A DNA stretch of 64,000 nucleotides from an uncultured Muribaculaceae bacterium (GTDB lineage: Bacteria > Bacteroidota > Bacteroidia > Bacteroidales > Muribaculaceae), in contig CAJULY010000001.1 in assembly GCA_910587185.1 (NCBI GenBank), positions 186,001 through 250,000 of the forward strand, given 5' to 3'. Shown here in pieces: positions 26,699 through 34,889 of this stretch. Made by a program: the position numbers and the translations under genes. The notes below the pieces were generated by a model. That model worked only from the letters and a program-made list of their open reading frames with translations, was not told the origin of the DNA and ran no database searches. Within the stretch, counting starts at the first letter, position 1, and every line of letters begins with the position of its first letter.

Positions 26699-27826
26699 TT
26701 AACTCATTCTTGATTCATAATCCTCAAACGTGAAGCGGCGCAGCAGCGAACATTCGCCTCGGGAGTCGCAGTAAACGATGTCGGGATGGCTGATTCCGTT
26801 GAACATATTGGTCTTCACTGTCGTATAGTGGTTCATATCCTCGAATCTGAGGCGCTGTCCCGGTTTCAGCGGCTCGGGAAAGCTCCAGTCACCGACATAA
26901 TCGCCGCTAAGACATGAATTGCCACCCATCCTGTAGTCGATGCCTGCTCCTGGTTCGAGCGCTCCGGTGATGGCCGGCTTATAAGGCATTTCAAGACAGT
27001 CGGGCATGTGGCAGGCAAAGGAGGCGTCGATGATGGCGGTCCTCACACCCTGATTCTCGACCACATCGACCACGGAGGCGACAAGATCGCCCGTGCGCCA
27101 GGTGAAAGCGCTTCCCGGCTCGAGAATCACTTCCAGCCACGGATAGCGCCGGCGGAAGCGGCGTATGATATCAACGAGGCGCTCCGTGTCATAGCCGTCG
27201 CGTGTCATCAGATGGCCGCCGCCCATATTTACCCATTTGACGTGGGGAAGATAGCGGCCGAACTGCTTTTCAAACGCATCCAACACACATTCGAGATCTT
27301 CGGCCGAAGACTCGCAGAGCGAATGGAAGTGGAGCCCTTCGATTCCCGGGGGCAAACGGTCGCCGAGCATGTCGGCGGTCACGCCGAAGCGCGAACCGGG
27401 AAGAGCGGGGTTGTAAATGTCGGTCTCTATGACCGAACACTGCGGATTGACTCGCAAGCCGGGAGAAACGCCGGCTTCAACGGCACGGTCTGCGAAGCGG
27501 TCGGCCTGAGAGAGAGAATTGAAGGTTATATGCGAGGATCCGGCCAGGAATTCCCCTATTGTCGAATCGGTATAGGCGGGACAATAGGAGTGGGCCTTAA
27601 CGCCAAGATGCCTGTTGCCGAGTTTCAGCTCGTTGAGGGAAGATGCGGTGAAACGTACACCATACTCGCGGAAAATGCCGAAGGTGCGCCACAAGGCATT
27701 GGCCTTGAAAGCCATTATGATGGTAGCACCCGACCGCTCCGCCACGTCGGTTATCAGCTCGAGATTGCGGCGCAGTTTGTCTTCATAGACAATATAATAT
27801 GGAGTGGCAAGTTGAGATTCTGTCAT
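26699..27826 (-). CDS. nspC: Carboxynorspermidine decarboxylase
   Basis: NspC is a PLP enzyme of the alanine-racemase-fold decarboxylases that removes CO2 from carboxynorspermidine or carboxyspermidine in the alternative polyamine route. The 375-residue product has the PLP lysine at Lys41 in IMAFKANAL, the phosphate-binding NMGGGH, the EPGSAFTW segment, and the substrate/active-site segments CHMPDCLEMPYKP and GGNSCLSGD that mark the NspC branch. The partner dehydrogenase is not in the window. It starts 7 bp after pcrA. Confidence 0.95.
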   Translation of the reverse strand: MTESQLATPYYIVYEDKLRRNLELITDVAERSGATIIMAFKANALWRTFGIFREYGVRFTASSLNELKLGNRHLGVKAHSYCPAYTDSTIGEFLAGSSHITFNSLSQADRFADRAVEAGVSPGLRVNPQCSVIETDIYNPALPGSRFGVTADMLGDRLPPGIEGLHFHSLCESSAEDLECVLDAFEKQFGRYLPHVKWVNMGGGHLMTRDGYDTERLVDIIRRFRRRYPWLEVILEPGSAFTWRTGDLVASVVDVVENQGVRTAIIDASFACHMPDCLEMPYKPAITGALEPGAGIDYRMGGNSCLSGDYVGDWSFPEPLKPGQRLRFEDMNHYTTVKTNMFNGISHPDIVYCDSRGECSLLRRFTFEDYESRMS

Positions 27827-27833
27827 GATTCTG

Positions 27834-30143
27834 TCAATTGAGTATGTTGAAACGGGCGAATTTGAGGAGAAGCGTGCGCATGTCGGTTTCGGAAAATCTC
27901 ACTGTTATGCGCGCGTCCTGCCGCGAGGTGTCAATGGCGGTTATCACACCTCGGCCGAAACGTTCATGTTCAATCTCCATTCCTTCGGTCAGCTCCGAGG
28001 GCGAGTGAGTGCCGGACATCGACTTCGCCGGGGTGCGGGGCTTCTCTTCTTTCGGAATCCAGCGGGATGGATCGCGTCCGGCGGTAAGATCTTTCCTCGG
28101 CCCGGGAGAAGAATGGTACGAGTCAATGAAGTTGTCGAATGAACGCCGTGAATTTCCTATGGAAGCTCCTGCATGAAGACGCAACAAGGCCGGATCTATG
28201 TCGCGGATGAAGCGCGAAGGAGAGCATGTGCATGTCTGACCGTTTCGATAGCGCGAACGGGCATAGCTCATCATGCAGAAATTGCGGGCTCGGGTGATCG
28301 CCACATAAAGGAGGCGACGTTCTTCCTCTATCTCCTGAAGAGACCCGTTGGCCATTGCCGAAGGGAAAAGGTCTTCCTCGACGCCAACGATGAAAATGTT
28401 GTTGAATTCAAGACCTTTCGCCGCATGAGCGGTCATCAGGGTGACGCGTTCCCTCTCGCCGTCGTCGGCGTCCTTGAGGTCCTGGTCCGTAGCCAGCGAG
28501 ACCTCGCCCATGAAATCGGAGAGTGAAATGTGTTCGTTGCCTTCCTCGATGCGTGTCGATACGAATTCGTTGACGCCGGAAAGAAGTTCATTGAGGTTCT
28601 CCTGTTTCGAGAGGTTTTCGGGAGTGCGGTCGCTCATAAGCATCGAAAGAAGATGCGTGTCGGCAATTATGCGGCGTGCGAGTTCGTTGGCATCGACGCC
28701 CTCGGCATTCATGTTGACAAAATTGGCGATAAGCGACCTGAAGTCGCCAAGTTTACGGGCCGTTCCGGAATTGACTCCGGGATTGTACGTTTCGAGATCG
28801 CAGATGACATCCCAGATGCTCACCTTAGCGTCAGTAGCGGTGCGAAGGAGCTTGTTGAGGGTCGTCTCCCCTATTCCACGGGAGGGGAAATTAATTATAC
28901 GCCGCAGCGCCTCGTCATCGGCGGGATTGACGGCCAGACGGAAATAGGCCAATGCGTCCTTTACTTCCTTTCGCTGATAGAAGGACAGCCCTCCGTAAAT
29001 ACGGTAGGGAATGTTGCGCTTTCTTAGCGATTCCTCGAGTACACGGCTCTGGGCGTTGGTGCGGTAAAGGATGGCGAATTCCTCAAAACTGTCATGGGTC
29101 TTCATCTTGACAAGCGATATGCGGTCGGCCACAAGCCGGGCTTCGTCGAAATCGCTGTAACTCTCAATCACTTCTATTCTTTCGCCGGGATCATTTTTTG
29201 AGAAAACGTTTTTCCGGATCTGATGGACGTTTTTCTCAATCAGCGAATTGGCGGCTTTGATTATATTCTGGGTGGAACGGTAATTGCGTTCGAGCTTGAA
29301 TGTGGCGAGTTCGGGATAACTCCGTTTCAGGTTGAGGATGTTTCCTATGTTGGCTCCGCGGAAAGAATATATGCTCTGGGCATCATCGCCCACAACACAG
29401 AGGGCGTGGCTCTCCCGGCATATCTGCGAGACAATCACATGCTGGGCGAAATTGGTGTCCTGATACTCGTCAACAAGGACATAGCGGAAGAATTCCTGAT
29501 AGTGGCGCAGGACGTCGGGATTGTCGCGCAAAAGGACATTGGTGTAATACAGCAGGTCGTCGAAATCCATCGCGCTGGCTGCAAAACAACGGTCGCGGTA
29601 ATTGTGATAGAGAGCGTAGAGCATGGGGCGCCGGGCGCGACGGTCGGCCTGCATGACGTCATCGAGCGTAGCATATTTCTCGGGAGAGATAAGTGCGTTC
29701 TTCGCCGAAGAGATGGCAGAAAGGACAGTCGATGGCTTATATATCTTCTCGTCGAGATCCATGTCCTTTATGACGGACTTGACGAGCGATTTGCTGTCGG
29801 CGGCATCGTATATCGTGAAATTAGGTTTGTAACCGATGCGTTCGGCGTTCTGTCGCAGTATGCGCAGGAAAATGGAATGGAAAGTCCCCATCCACAGTTT
29901 CGAGGCGGTCTTTTCGCCTACAAGCTGCTGAATGCGCTCGCGCATCTCGCGGGCCGCTTTGTTAGTGAAAGTAAGAGCGAGAATGCGCCAGGGCTCATAG
30001 CCGCTATTGAGAAGATGGACTATCTTGTAGGTCAGGACGCGTGTCTTACCCGACCCGGCCCCCGCAATCACAAGAGACGGGCCGCCGGTATATACCACTG
30101 CGTCACGCTGCTGTTCATTGAGATTATCGAGATATTGCTCCAA
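27834..30143 (-). CDS. pcrA: UvrD/PcrA-type 3'-5' DNA helicase
   Basis: A 769-residue superfamily 1 helicase for repair and replication-fork work. Motifs in order: Walker A AGAGSGKTRVL, LTFTNKAAREMRERI (Ia), VDEYQDTNFAQ (II), GDDAQSIYSFRGA (III), LERNYRST (IV), LMTAHAAKGLEFNNIFI (V) and LLYVAITRAR (VI). The C-terminal tail with RFGRGVITAID fits the PcrA/UvrD Tudor-like domain that contacts RNA polymerase. Length is normal. It starts 8 bp after the RluA-like gene. Confidence 0.95.
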   Translation of the reverse strand: MEQYLDNLNEQQRDAVVYTGGPSLVIAGAGSGKTRVLTYKIVHLLNSGYEPWRILALTFTNKAAREMRERIQQLVGEKTASKLWMGTFHSIFLRILRQNAERIGYKPNFTIYDAADSKSLVKSVIKDMDLDEKIYKPSTVLSAISSAKNALISPEKYATLDDVMQADRRARRPMLYALYHNYRDRCFAASAMDFDDLLYYTNVLLRDNPDVLRHYQEFFRYVLVDEYQDTNFAQHVIVSQICRESHALCVVGDDAQSIYSFRGANIGNILNLKRSYPELATFKLERNYRSTQNIIKAANSLIEKNVHQIRKNVFSKNDPGERIEVIESYSDFDEARLVADRISLVKMKTHDSFEEFAILYRTNAQSRVLEESLRKRNIPYRIYGGLSFYQRKEVKDALAYFRLAVNPADDEALRRIINFPSRGIGETTLNKLLRTATDAKVSIWDVICDLETYNPGVNSGTARKLGDFRSLIANFVNMNAEGVDANELARRIIADTHLLSMLMSDRTPENLSKQENLNELLSGVNEFVSTRIEEGNEHISLSDFMGEVSLATDQDLKDADDGERERVTLMTAHAAKGLEFNNIFIVGVEEDLFPSAMANGSLQEIEEERRLLYVAITRARNFCMMSYARSRYRNGQTCTCSPSRFIRDIDPALLRLHAGASIGNSRRSFDNFIDSYHSSPGPRKDLTAGRDPSRWIPKEEKPRTPAKSMSGTHSPSELTEGMEIEHERFGRGVITAIDTSRQDARITVRFSETDMRTLLLKFARFNILN

Positions 30144-30151
30144 GATACAGA

Positions 30152-30838
30152 TCAGTTATTTTCATTCAAAATTTTGTCAAAAGCTTTCCAGAGCGGGTCG
30201 TCGGGTGTCGGGGCGGTAACGGAGACAGGTTTGTGGCTGACAGGGTGCTCGAACTCGATACTGTGGGCCTGGAGGGATATGGAGCCGTCGGGGTTGGAAC
30301 GTTTGTCGCCATATTTCAGATCGCCTTTTATGGGACAACCGATAGCCGAGAGCTGGACACGTATCTGATGCTTGCGTCCGGTCTCGAGGTTGACCTCAAG
30401 AAGATGGTAGCGGTCAGAGGAGGCGATAAGCCTGTAGCCGAGGACGGCTTCTTTAGCTCCGGGACGCGGGGTTGCCGAGGCGTGACTCTTGTTATTTCGC
30501 TCAGTCGAGGTGATATAATGGACCAGACGGTCCTCAGGCCGCGGGGGCATGTTGCGCGTTATGGCGCGATAGGTCTTCTTCACCTCACCCTTTCGGAACA
30601 TCTCGTTCATGCGGGCAAGCGCCTTGGAGGTCTTTGCATAGACGACGAGACCCCACACGGGCCTGTCAAGGCGGTGGACTACCCCGCAGAACACATTTCC
30701 GGGTTTATCGTATTTCTCCTTCAGATAGCGCCTGACAGTATCGACAAGCGGCTCGTCGCCGGTTTTGTCGCCCTGCACTATCTCTCCGGGATGCTTATTG
30801 ACTATTATAATATGATTGTCTTCGTAAACTACTTCCAT
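30152..30838 (-). CDS. RluA-family pseudouridine synthase
   Basis: The start at 30838 (MEVVYEDNHIIIVNKHPG) gives 228 residues; an upstream ATG at 30892 would lie beyond the promoter. The catalytic motif is HRLDRPVWGLVVYAKT, with the active Asp in HRLDRP, and the family segments GRKHQIRVQLSAIGCPIKGD and LQAHSIEFEHP follow. No S4 domain is present. The enzyme isomerises uridine in rRNA or tRNA; the exact target cannot be told. It is the first gene of the operon rluA-like, pcrA, nspC, glycosyltransferase, radC. Confidence 0.92.
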   Translation of the reverse strand: MEVVYEDNHIIIVNKHPGEIVQGDKTGDEPLVDTVRRYLKEKYDKPGNVFCGVVHRLDRPVWGLVVYAKTSKALARMNEMFRKGEVKKTYRAITRNMPPRPEDRLVHYITSTERNNKSHASATPRPGAKEAVLGYRLIASSDRYHLLEVNLETGRKHQIRVQLSAIGCPIKGDLKYGDKRSNPDGSISLQAHSIEFEHPVSHKPVSVTAPTPDDPLWKAFDKILNENN

Positions 30839-30844
30839 AGACTG

Positions 30845-30875
30845 CAAAGTTAACGAAAAAACGCGGGACTGGCAA
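30845..30875 (-). promoter_or_regulatory. Promoter of the rluA-pcrA-nspC operon
   Basis: On the minus strand, TTG (30873-30875), a 20-bp spacer and TAACTTTG (30845-30852). Six bases separate the -7 box from the ATG at 30838, so the mRNA should have almost no leader. Confidence 0.75.
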
Positions 30876-30897
30876 CCCCGGAACGAGGGCACGCGCC

Positions 30898-31269
30898 TCA
30901 GCGCAGAGAGTGGAGCGCATCAAGCATCTCCATGACCCGCGCCCGCATTTCCTTGAGTCGGTCCAATGTCTTGTGGCGCTGTTCGATACCTTCGGGATTT
31001 ACGCGCAGCTGCTGCTGGGCGGCCTCGAGCTTAAGGCCCCGTTCCTTGACAAGATAATGGATCTGGGCGATCTTGTCGATGTCGGAAGGCGTGTAGAAGC
31101 GTGTGCCGTGATTGTTTCGCCGGGGTTTGACCACCGTGAACTTCGACTCCCAGAACCGCAGGGTGGATGCGGGGATATTCAGGATGGCCGCCACCTCCGA
31201 AATCCTGTAATATTTTTTGTCAAGGTCTTGCATAAGCAATCTGTGTTTTGCGGGCTTTGTCACCGACAC
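30898..31269 (-). CDS. MerR-family transcriptional regulator
   Basis: A 123-residue regulator with a MerR winged helix, KYYRISEVAAILNIPASTLRFWESKF then RFYTPSDIDKIAQIHYLVKERGLKLEAA, and a short C-terminal coiled coil. There is no ligand-binding domain and no cysteine pair, so it is one of the small MerR proteins of Bacteroidetes whose effector is unknown. The start could be the ATG at 31233 (MQDLDKKYY). It is divergent from alaS, with overlapping promoters between them. Confidence 0.9.
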   Translation of the reverse strand: MSVTKPAKHRLLMQDLDKKYYRISEVAAILNIPASTLRFWESKFTVVKPRRNNHGTRFYTPSDIDKIAQIHYLVKERGLKLEAAQQQLRVNPEGIEQRHKTLDRLKEMRARVMEMLDALHSLR

Positions 31270-31311
31270 TTAACGGCGTCGTCCATAAGCCATAGTGGTA
31301 TCTATTATTCA

Positions 31312-31343
31312 TTTGCAAATTTAATGATTTTGGCGTAATTTTG
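31312..31343 (+). promoter_or_regulatory. Promoter of alaS
   Basis: TTTG at 31312-31315, a 20-bp spacer and TAATTTTG at 31336-31343, leaving a leader of about 55 bases before the ATG at 31405. Confidence 0.75.
31316..31323 (-). promoter_or_regulatory. -7 promoter element of the merR gene
   Basis: TAAATTTG on the minus strand. It lies inside the alaS promoter, between its -33 and -7 boxes, so the two promoters overlap and may exclude each other. Confidence 0.6.
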
Positions 31344-31404
31344 CACAAAAATTTTGCATTTGCCCCCGCGGGCGAACCATCAAACAAAACACCAATAAAC
31401 TAAA

Positions 31405-34026
31405 ATGCTTACAGCTAAAGAGATACGCGAGTCTTTCAAAGACTTTTTCCGCGAAAAAGGCCATAAGATAGTGCCGTCGGCACCTATGGTCATAAAGGAT
31501 GATCCCACCCTCATGTTCACCAATGCCGGAATGAACCAGTTCAAGGACATTATTCTGGGCAACGCGCAGGCGAAAAGCCGCAGGGTGGCGGATTCGCAGA
31601 AATGCCTGCGTGTCAGCGGAAAGCACAACGACCTTGAAGAAGTCGGAATGGACACGTACCACCACACGATGTTCGAGATGCTCGGCAACTGGTCGTTCGG
31701 GGATTATTTCAAAAAAGAAGCCATAGACTGGGCGTGGGAATATCTCGTGGATGTCCTCAAGCTCAATCCCGATAATCTTTACGCCACTGTTTTCGAGGGC
31801 GCTCCCGACGAAGGGCTCAGCCGCGACGACGAAGCGGCAGAAATCTGGGAAAAACACCTTTCCAAAAGCCATATCATCAACGGCAACAAGCATGACAACT
31901 TCTGGGAAATGGGCGACACGGGTCCCTGCGGCCCCTGCTCGGAAATTCACATAGACCTGCGTCCGGAAGAGGAACGTAAAGCTGTTCCCGGCGCCGAACT
32001 CGTCAACAAGGACCATCCGCAGGTAATCGAGATCTGGAATCTCGTGTTCATGCAGTATAACCGCAAGGCCGACGGTTCGCTCGAACCGCTGCCGGCCAAA
32101 GTCATCGATACCGGAATGGGATTCGAGCGTCTTTGCATGGCGCTTCAGGGCAAGCGCTCGAACTACGACACGGACGTGTTCACTCCCCTCATCAATAAAA
32201 TCGGAGAACTGTCAGGAAAACGTTACGGCGAAGAGAGCCATACGGATGTCGCAATGCGCGTGATCGCCGACCATGTCCGCACGATAGCCTTCTCCATCGC
32301 CGACTCCCAGCTCCCCTCCAACGCCAAAGCGGGCTACGTCATCCGCCGCATCCTGCGCCGCGCTGTCCGATATGCCTATACGTTCCTCGACCAGAAACAG
32401 GCATTCATGTATCGCCTGATAGACACCCTGATCGAATCGATGGGCGAGGCCTATCCGGAACTTCCCGCACAGCGCGAACTCATCATCCGCGTCATCAAGG
32501 AAGAAGAGGATTCGTTCCTGCGCACTCTCGAAAACGGAATCAGAATGCTCGACAACGCCATTGCCGCCGCCCAAACTGCCGGCAAGAAAGAGATTTCGGG
32601 CAAAGAGGCGTTCATTCTCTATGATACCTACGGATTCCCCCTCGACCTGACTGAACTTATCCTCAAGGAAAAGGGCATGACTCTGGATCAGGCCGGATTC
32701 GACAAAGAGATGCAGGCCCAGAAAGAGAGAGCCCGCAACGCCGCAGCAACCGAGACCGGCGACTGGACCGTTGTCAACGAGGGCGATCCTGAATTCGTGG
32801 GATATGACAACACTTCATGCGAGACCGCCATATTGCGCTACCGCAAAGTTAAACAGAAAAAAGGCGAATTCTATCAGATTGTCCTCGCCCAGACCCCGTT
32901 CTATGCCGAAATGGGAGGACAGGTCGGCGACCGAGGCACTCTGACCTCCGCCGACGGCGAAACCATAGAAATCTACGACACAAAACGTGAAAACGGCATG
33001 GGCGTGCATCTGACCAAGAAACTTCCGTCCGATCCCACCGCCACCTTCACGGCAAAAATCGACGAGAAAGCCCGCAAGGCGACCTCATGTAACCACACGG
33101 CGACACACCTTCTCCACCACGCCCTGCGCGAAGTGCTCGGCACACACGTGGAGCAGAAAGGTTCGTTCGTATCGCCGGAAATCCTTCGCTTCGACTTCTC
33201 GCATTTCCAGAAAATGACCCAGGAGGAGATCCGCGAGGTCGAACGCCGCGCCAACGCACTTGTCCGCGAGGCGATCAGCCGCGACGAGCAGCGTCACGTG
33301 CCTATAGCCGAGGCCCGCGCCATGGGCGCCATGGCCCTGTTCGGAGAAAAGTACGGAGATGACGTGCGCGTGATCCGCTACGGCGATTCGGTAGAGCTCT
33401 GCGGCGGAACCCACGTGGATAACACCGGCAACATCGGAATGATCAAAATCGTTTCGGAAAGCAGCATCGCGGCGGGAATCAGACGTATCGAGGCTATTAC
33501 GGGTGAAAAAGTAGAGAACGCGATGTATGAAGTGACTGACACGCTCCGCGAGATGGCCGGTCTGCTCAACAACGCGCCCGACGTTGTCTCAGCCCTTCGC
33601 CGCGCCATCACCGAAAACGCCGACCTTCATAAAGAAGTCGATGAATATTTCAAGGAGAGGATAGACAATATCGCCTCTCAGCTTCTCGCCAACGCCGAGG
33701 AAATAGACGGAATAAAGGTCGCCAGCCTTACGGGAGTCAGAATTCCTGACCTTGTCAAAGGAGTTGCGTTCGCCATACGCGCCGCATCGCCCGAGAACAC
33801 GGTATTCCTCGCGGCGACCGTCGATGTCGGAGGCAAACCGCTTCTGACCATGATGATTACCGAAGACTTGGTCAAGAACAACGGACTGAACGCATCGCAG
33901 ATAGTCCGCGAGGCAGCCAAGAACATCAAAGGCGGTGGCGGCGGTCAGCCCGGATTCGCCCAGGCCGGCGGCAAGAACGCCGACGGAATTTCGGAAGCGT
34001 TCATGGCAATGAAAGCCGCTCTCTGA
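31405..34026 (+). CDS. alaS: Alanyl-tRNA synthetase
   Basis: An 873-residue class II synthetase of standard length that charges tRNA-Ala. Visible are the motif 1/2 region (SAPMVIKDDPTLMFTNAGM, RVADSQKCLRVSGKHNDLEEVG), motif 3 DTGMGFERL, the editing-domain zinc site HTATHLLHHALREVLG and CGGTHVDNTGNIG, and the C-terminal GGGGGQPGFAQAGG DHH-associated segment. A long perfect palindrome follows the stop codon. Confidence 0.97.
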   Translation: MLTAKEIRESFKDFFREKGHKIVPSAPMVIKDDPTLMFTNAGMNQFKDIILGNAQAKSRRVADSQKCLRVSGKHNDLEEVGMDTYHHTMFEMLGNWSFGDYFKKEAIDWAWEYLVDVLKLNPDNLYATVFEGAPDEGLSRDDEAAEIWEKHLSKSHIINGNKHDNFWEMGDTGPCGPCSEIHIDLRPEEERKAVPGAELVNKDHPQVIEIWNLVFMQYNRKADGSLEPLPAKVIDTGMGFERLCMALQGKRSNYDTDVFTPLINKIGELSGKRYGEESHTDVAMRVIADHVRTIAFSIADSQLPSNAKAGYVIRRILRRAVRYAYTFLDQKQAFMYRLIDTLIESMGEAYPELPAQRELIIRVIKEEEDSFLRTLENGIRMLDNAIAAAQTAGKKEISGKEAFILYDTYGFPLDLTELILKEKGMTLDQAGFDKEMQAQKERARNAAATETGDWTVVNEGDPEFVGYDNTSCETAILRYRKVKQKKGEFYQIVLAQTPFYAEMGGQVGDRGTLTSADGETIEIYDTKRENGMGVHLTKKLPSDPTATFTAKIDEKARKATSCNHTATHLLHHALREVLGTHVEQKGSFVSPEILRFDFSHFQKMTQEEIREVERRANALVREAISRDEQRHVPIAEARAMGAMALFGEKYGDDVRVIRYGDSVELCGGTHVDNTGNIGMIKIVSESSIAAGIRRIEAITGEKVENAMYEVTDTLREMAGLLNNAPDVVSALRRAITENADLHKEVDEYFKERIDNIASQLLANAEEIDGIKVASLTGVRIPDLVKGVAFAIRAASPENTVFLAATVDVGGKPLLTMMITEDLVKNNGLNASQIVREAAKNIKGGGGGQPGFAQAGGKNADGISEAFMAMKAAL

Positions 34027-34042
34027 TAAAAATCTTTCCCCA

Positions 34043-34091
34043 ATATATTGATGAAGGCATGCGGAAAATCCGCATGCCTTCATCAATATAT
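34043..34091 (+). terminator. Long perfect hairpin after alaS
   Basis: A 23-bp perfect inverted repeat (34043-34065 with 34069-34091) with an AAA loop lies 17 bp after the alaS stop codon. It has no clear T run on either side, so it may end transcription, protect the mRNA 3' end, or be a palindromic repeat. Confidence 0.7.
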
Positions 34092-34183
34092 CGGGCTAAA
34101 ATTCGGACCAAAAGCCGCTACTGATGCCAACAGCAAACGAAGCTGAATGAAATCCGCTTCCGTTTCAATGAGTGAGGTGAAAA

Positions 34184-34215
34184 TTTGCAGAAGTGCAATG
34201 TTATGACTAAATTTG
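34184..34215 (+). promoter_or_regulatory. Promoter of ruvA-sprA
   Basis: TTTG at 34184-34187, a 20-bp spacer and TAAATTTG at 34208-34215, with a leader of about 35 bases before the ATG at 34253. Confidence 0.75.
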
Positions 34216-34252
34216 CATTAAGAGGTTATCCAACAATATCATCAATAAGCAA

Positions 34253-34834
34253 ATGATTGAATTTCTAAGCGGTAAGTTGGCCGAACTGACGCCGGCCTAC
34301 GCAGTTATCGACACCGGCGGCGTAGGCTATCTGGCCAACATTACCCTGACAGCATACACCGCTCTCGAAGGGCGACAGGAAGCGAGACTTCTCATACATG
34401 AATCGATACGCGAGGACGCCTATCAGCTCTACGGTTTTCTCAACGAGCAGGAACGCAGTCTTTTCCGGGAACTCATAGGGGTTTCGGGCGTGGGCGCCAA
34501 TACAGCACGCATGATCCTGTCGTCGATTCCTGCGCCGGAACTCGAAGGCGTTATAATCTCCGGCGACCATACGAGACTGAAAAATGTCAAAGGCATCGGC
34601 ACAAAGACGGCACAAAGAATCATTGTTGACCTTCGCGACAAAATAAAACCCACCGGCGATACGTTAATCAATCAGCCCGTCGCAGCCTCGGAAACCTACG
34701 ACGAAGCCCTCGCCGCGCTCACCATGCTCGGCTTCAGCCGGCCGCAGAGCCAGAAAGCGCTCAAGAAGATTTTCGATGCCGATCCGACGATAAAAGTCGA
34801 ATCAGCGATCAAAAAGGCGCTCGCAATGATGTAG
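34253..34834 (+). CDS. ruvA: Holliday junction DNA helicase subunit RuvA
   Basis: RuvA binds the four-way junction and loads RuvB. The 193-residue product has the N-terminal OB-fold (MIEFLSGKLAELTPAYAVIDTGGVGY), two helix-hairpin-helix motifs (LIGVSGVGANTARMIL and NVKGIGTKTAQRIIVDL) and the C-terminal RuvB-binding domain (EALAALTMLGFSRPQSQKAL). Complete, with its own promoter, and followed at 55 bp by sprA, an order conserved in Bacteroidales. Confidence 0.96.
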   Translation: MIEFLSGKLAELTPAYAVIDTGGVGYLANITLTAYTALEGRQEARLLIHESIREDAYQLYGFLNEQERSLFRELIGVSGVGANTARMILSSIPAPELEGVIISGDHTRLKNVKGIGTKTAQRIIVDLRDKIKPTGDTLINQPVAASETYDEALAALTMLGFSRPQSQKALKKIFDADPTIKVESAIKKALAMM

Positions 34835-34889
34835 GGGGCCTCGTCTCCGGGAGGCTACGGGCATTGAGTGCATCCCGACTATCCCCGCA

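Noticed and set aside
29223..30368. A 381-codon + strand frame opposite pcrA
   Set aside because: It is an antisense shadow of a well-supported helicase and has no recognisable features.
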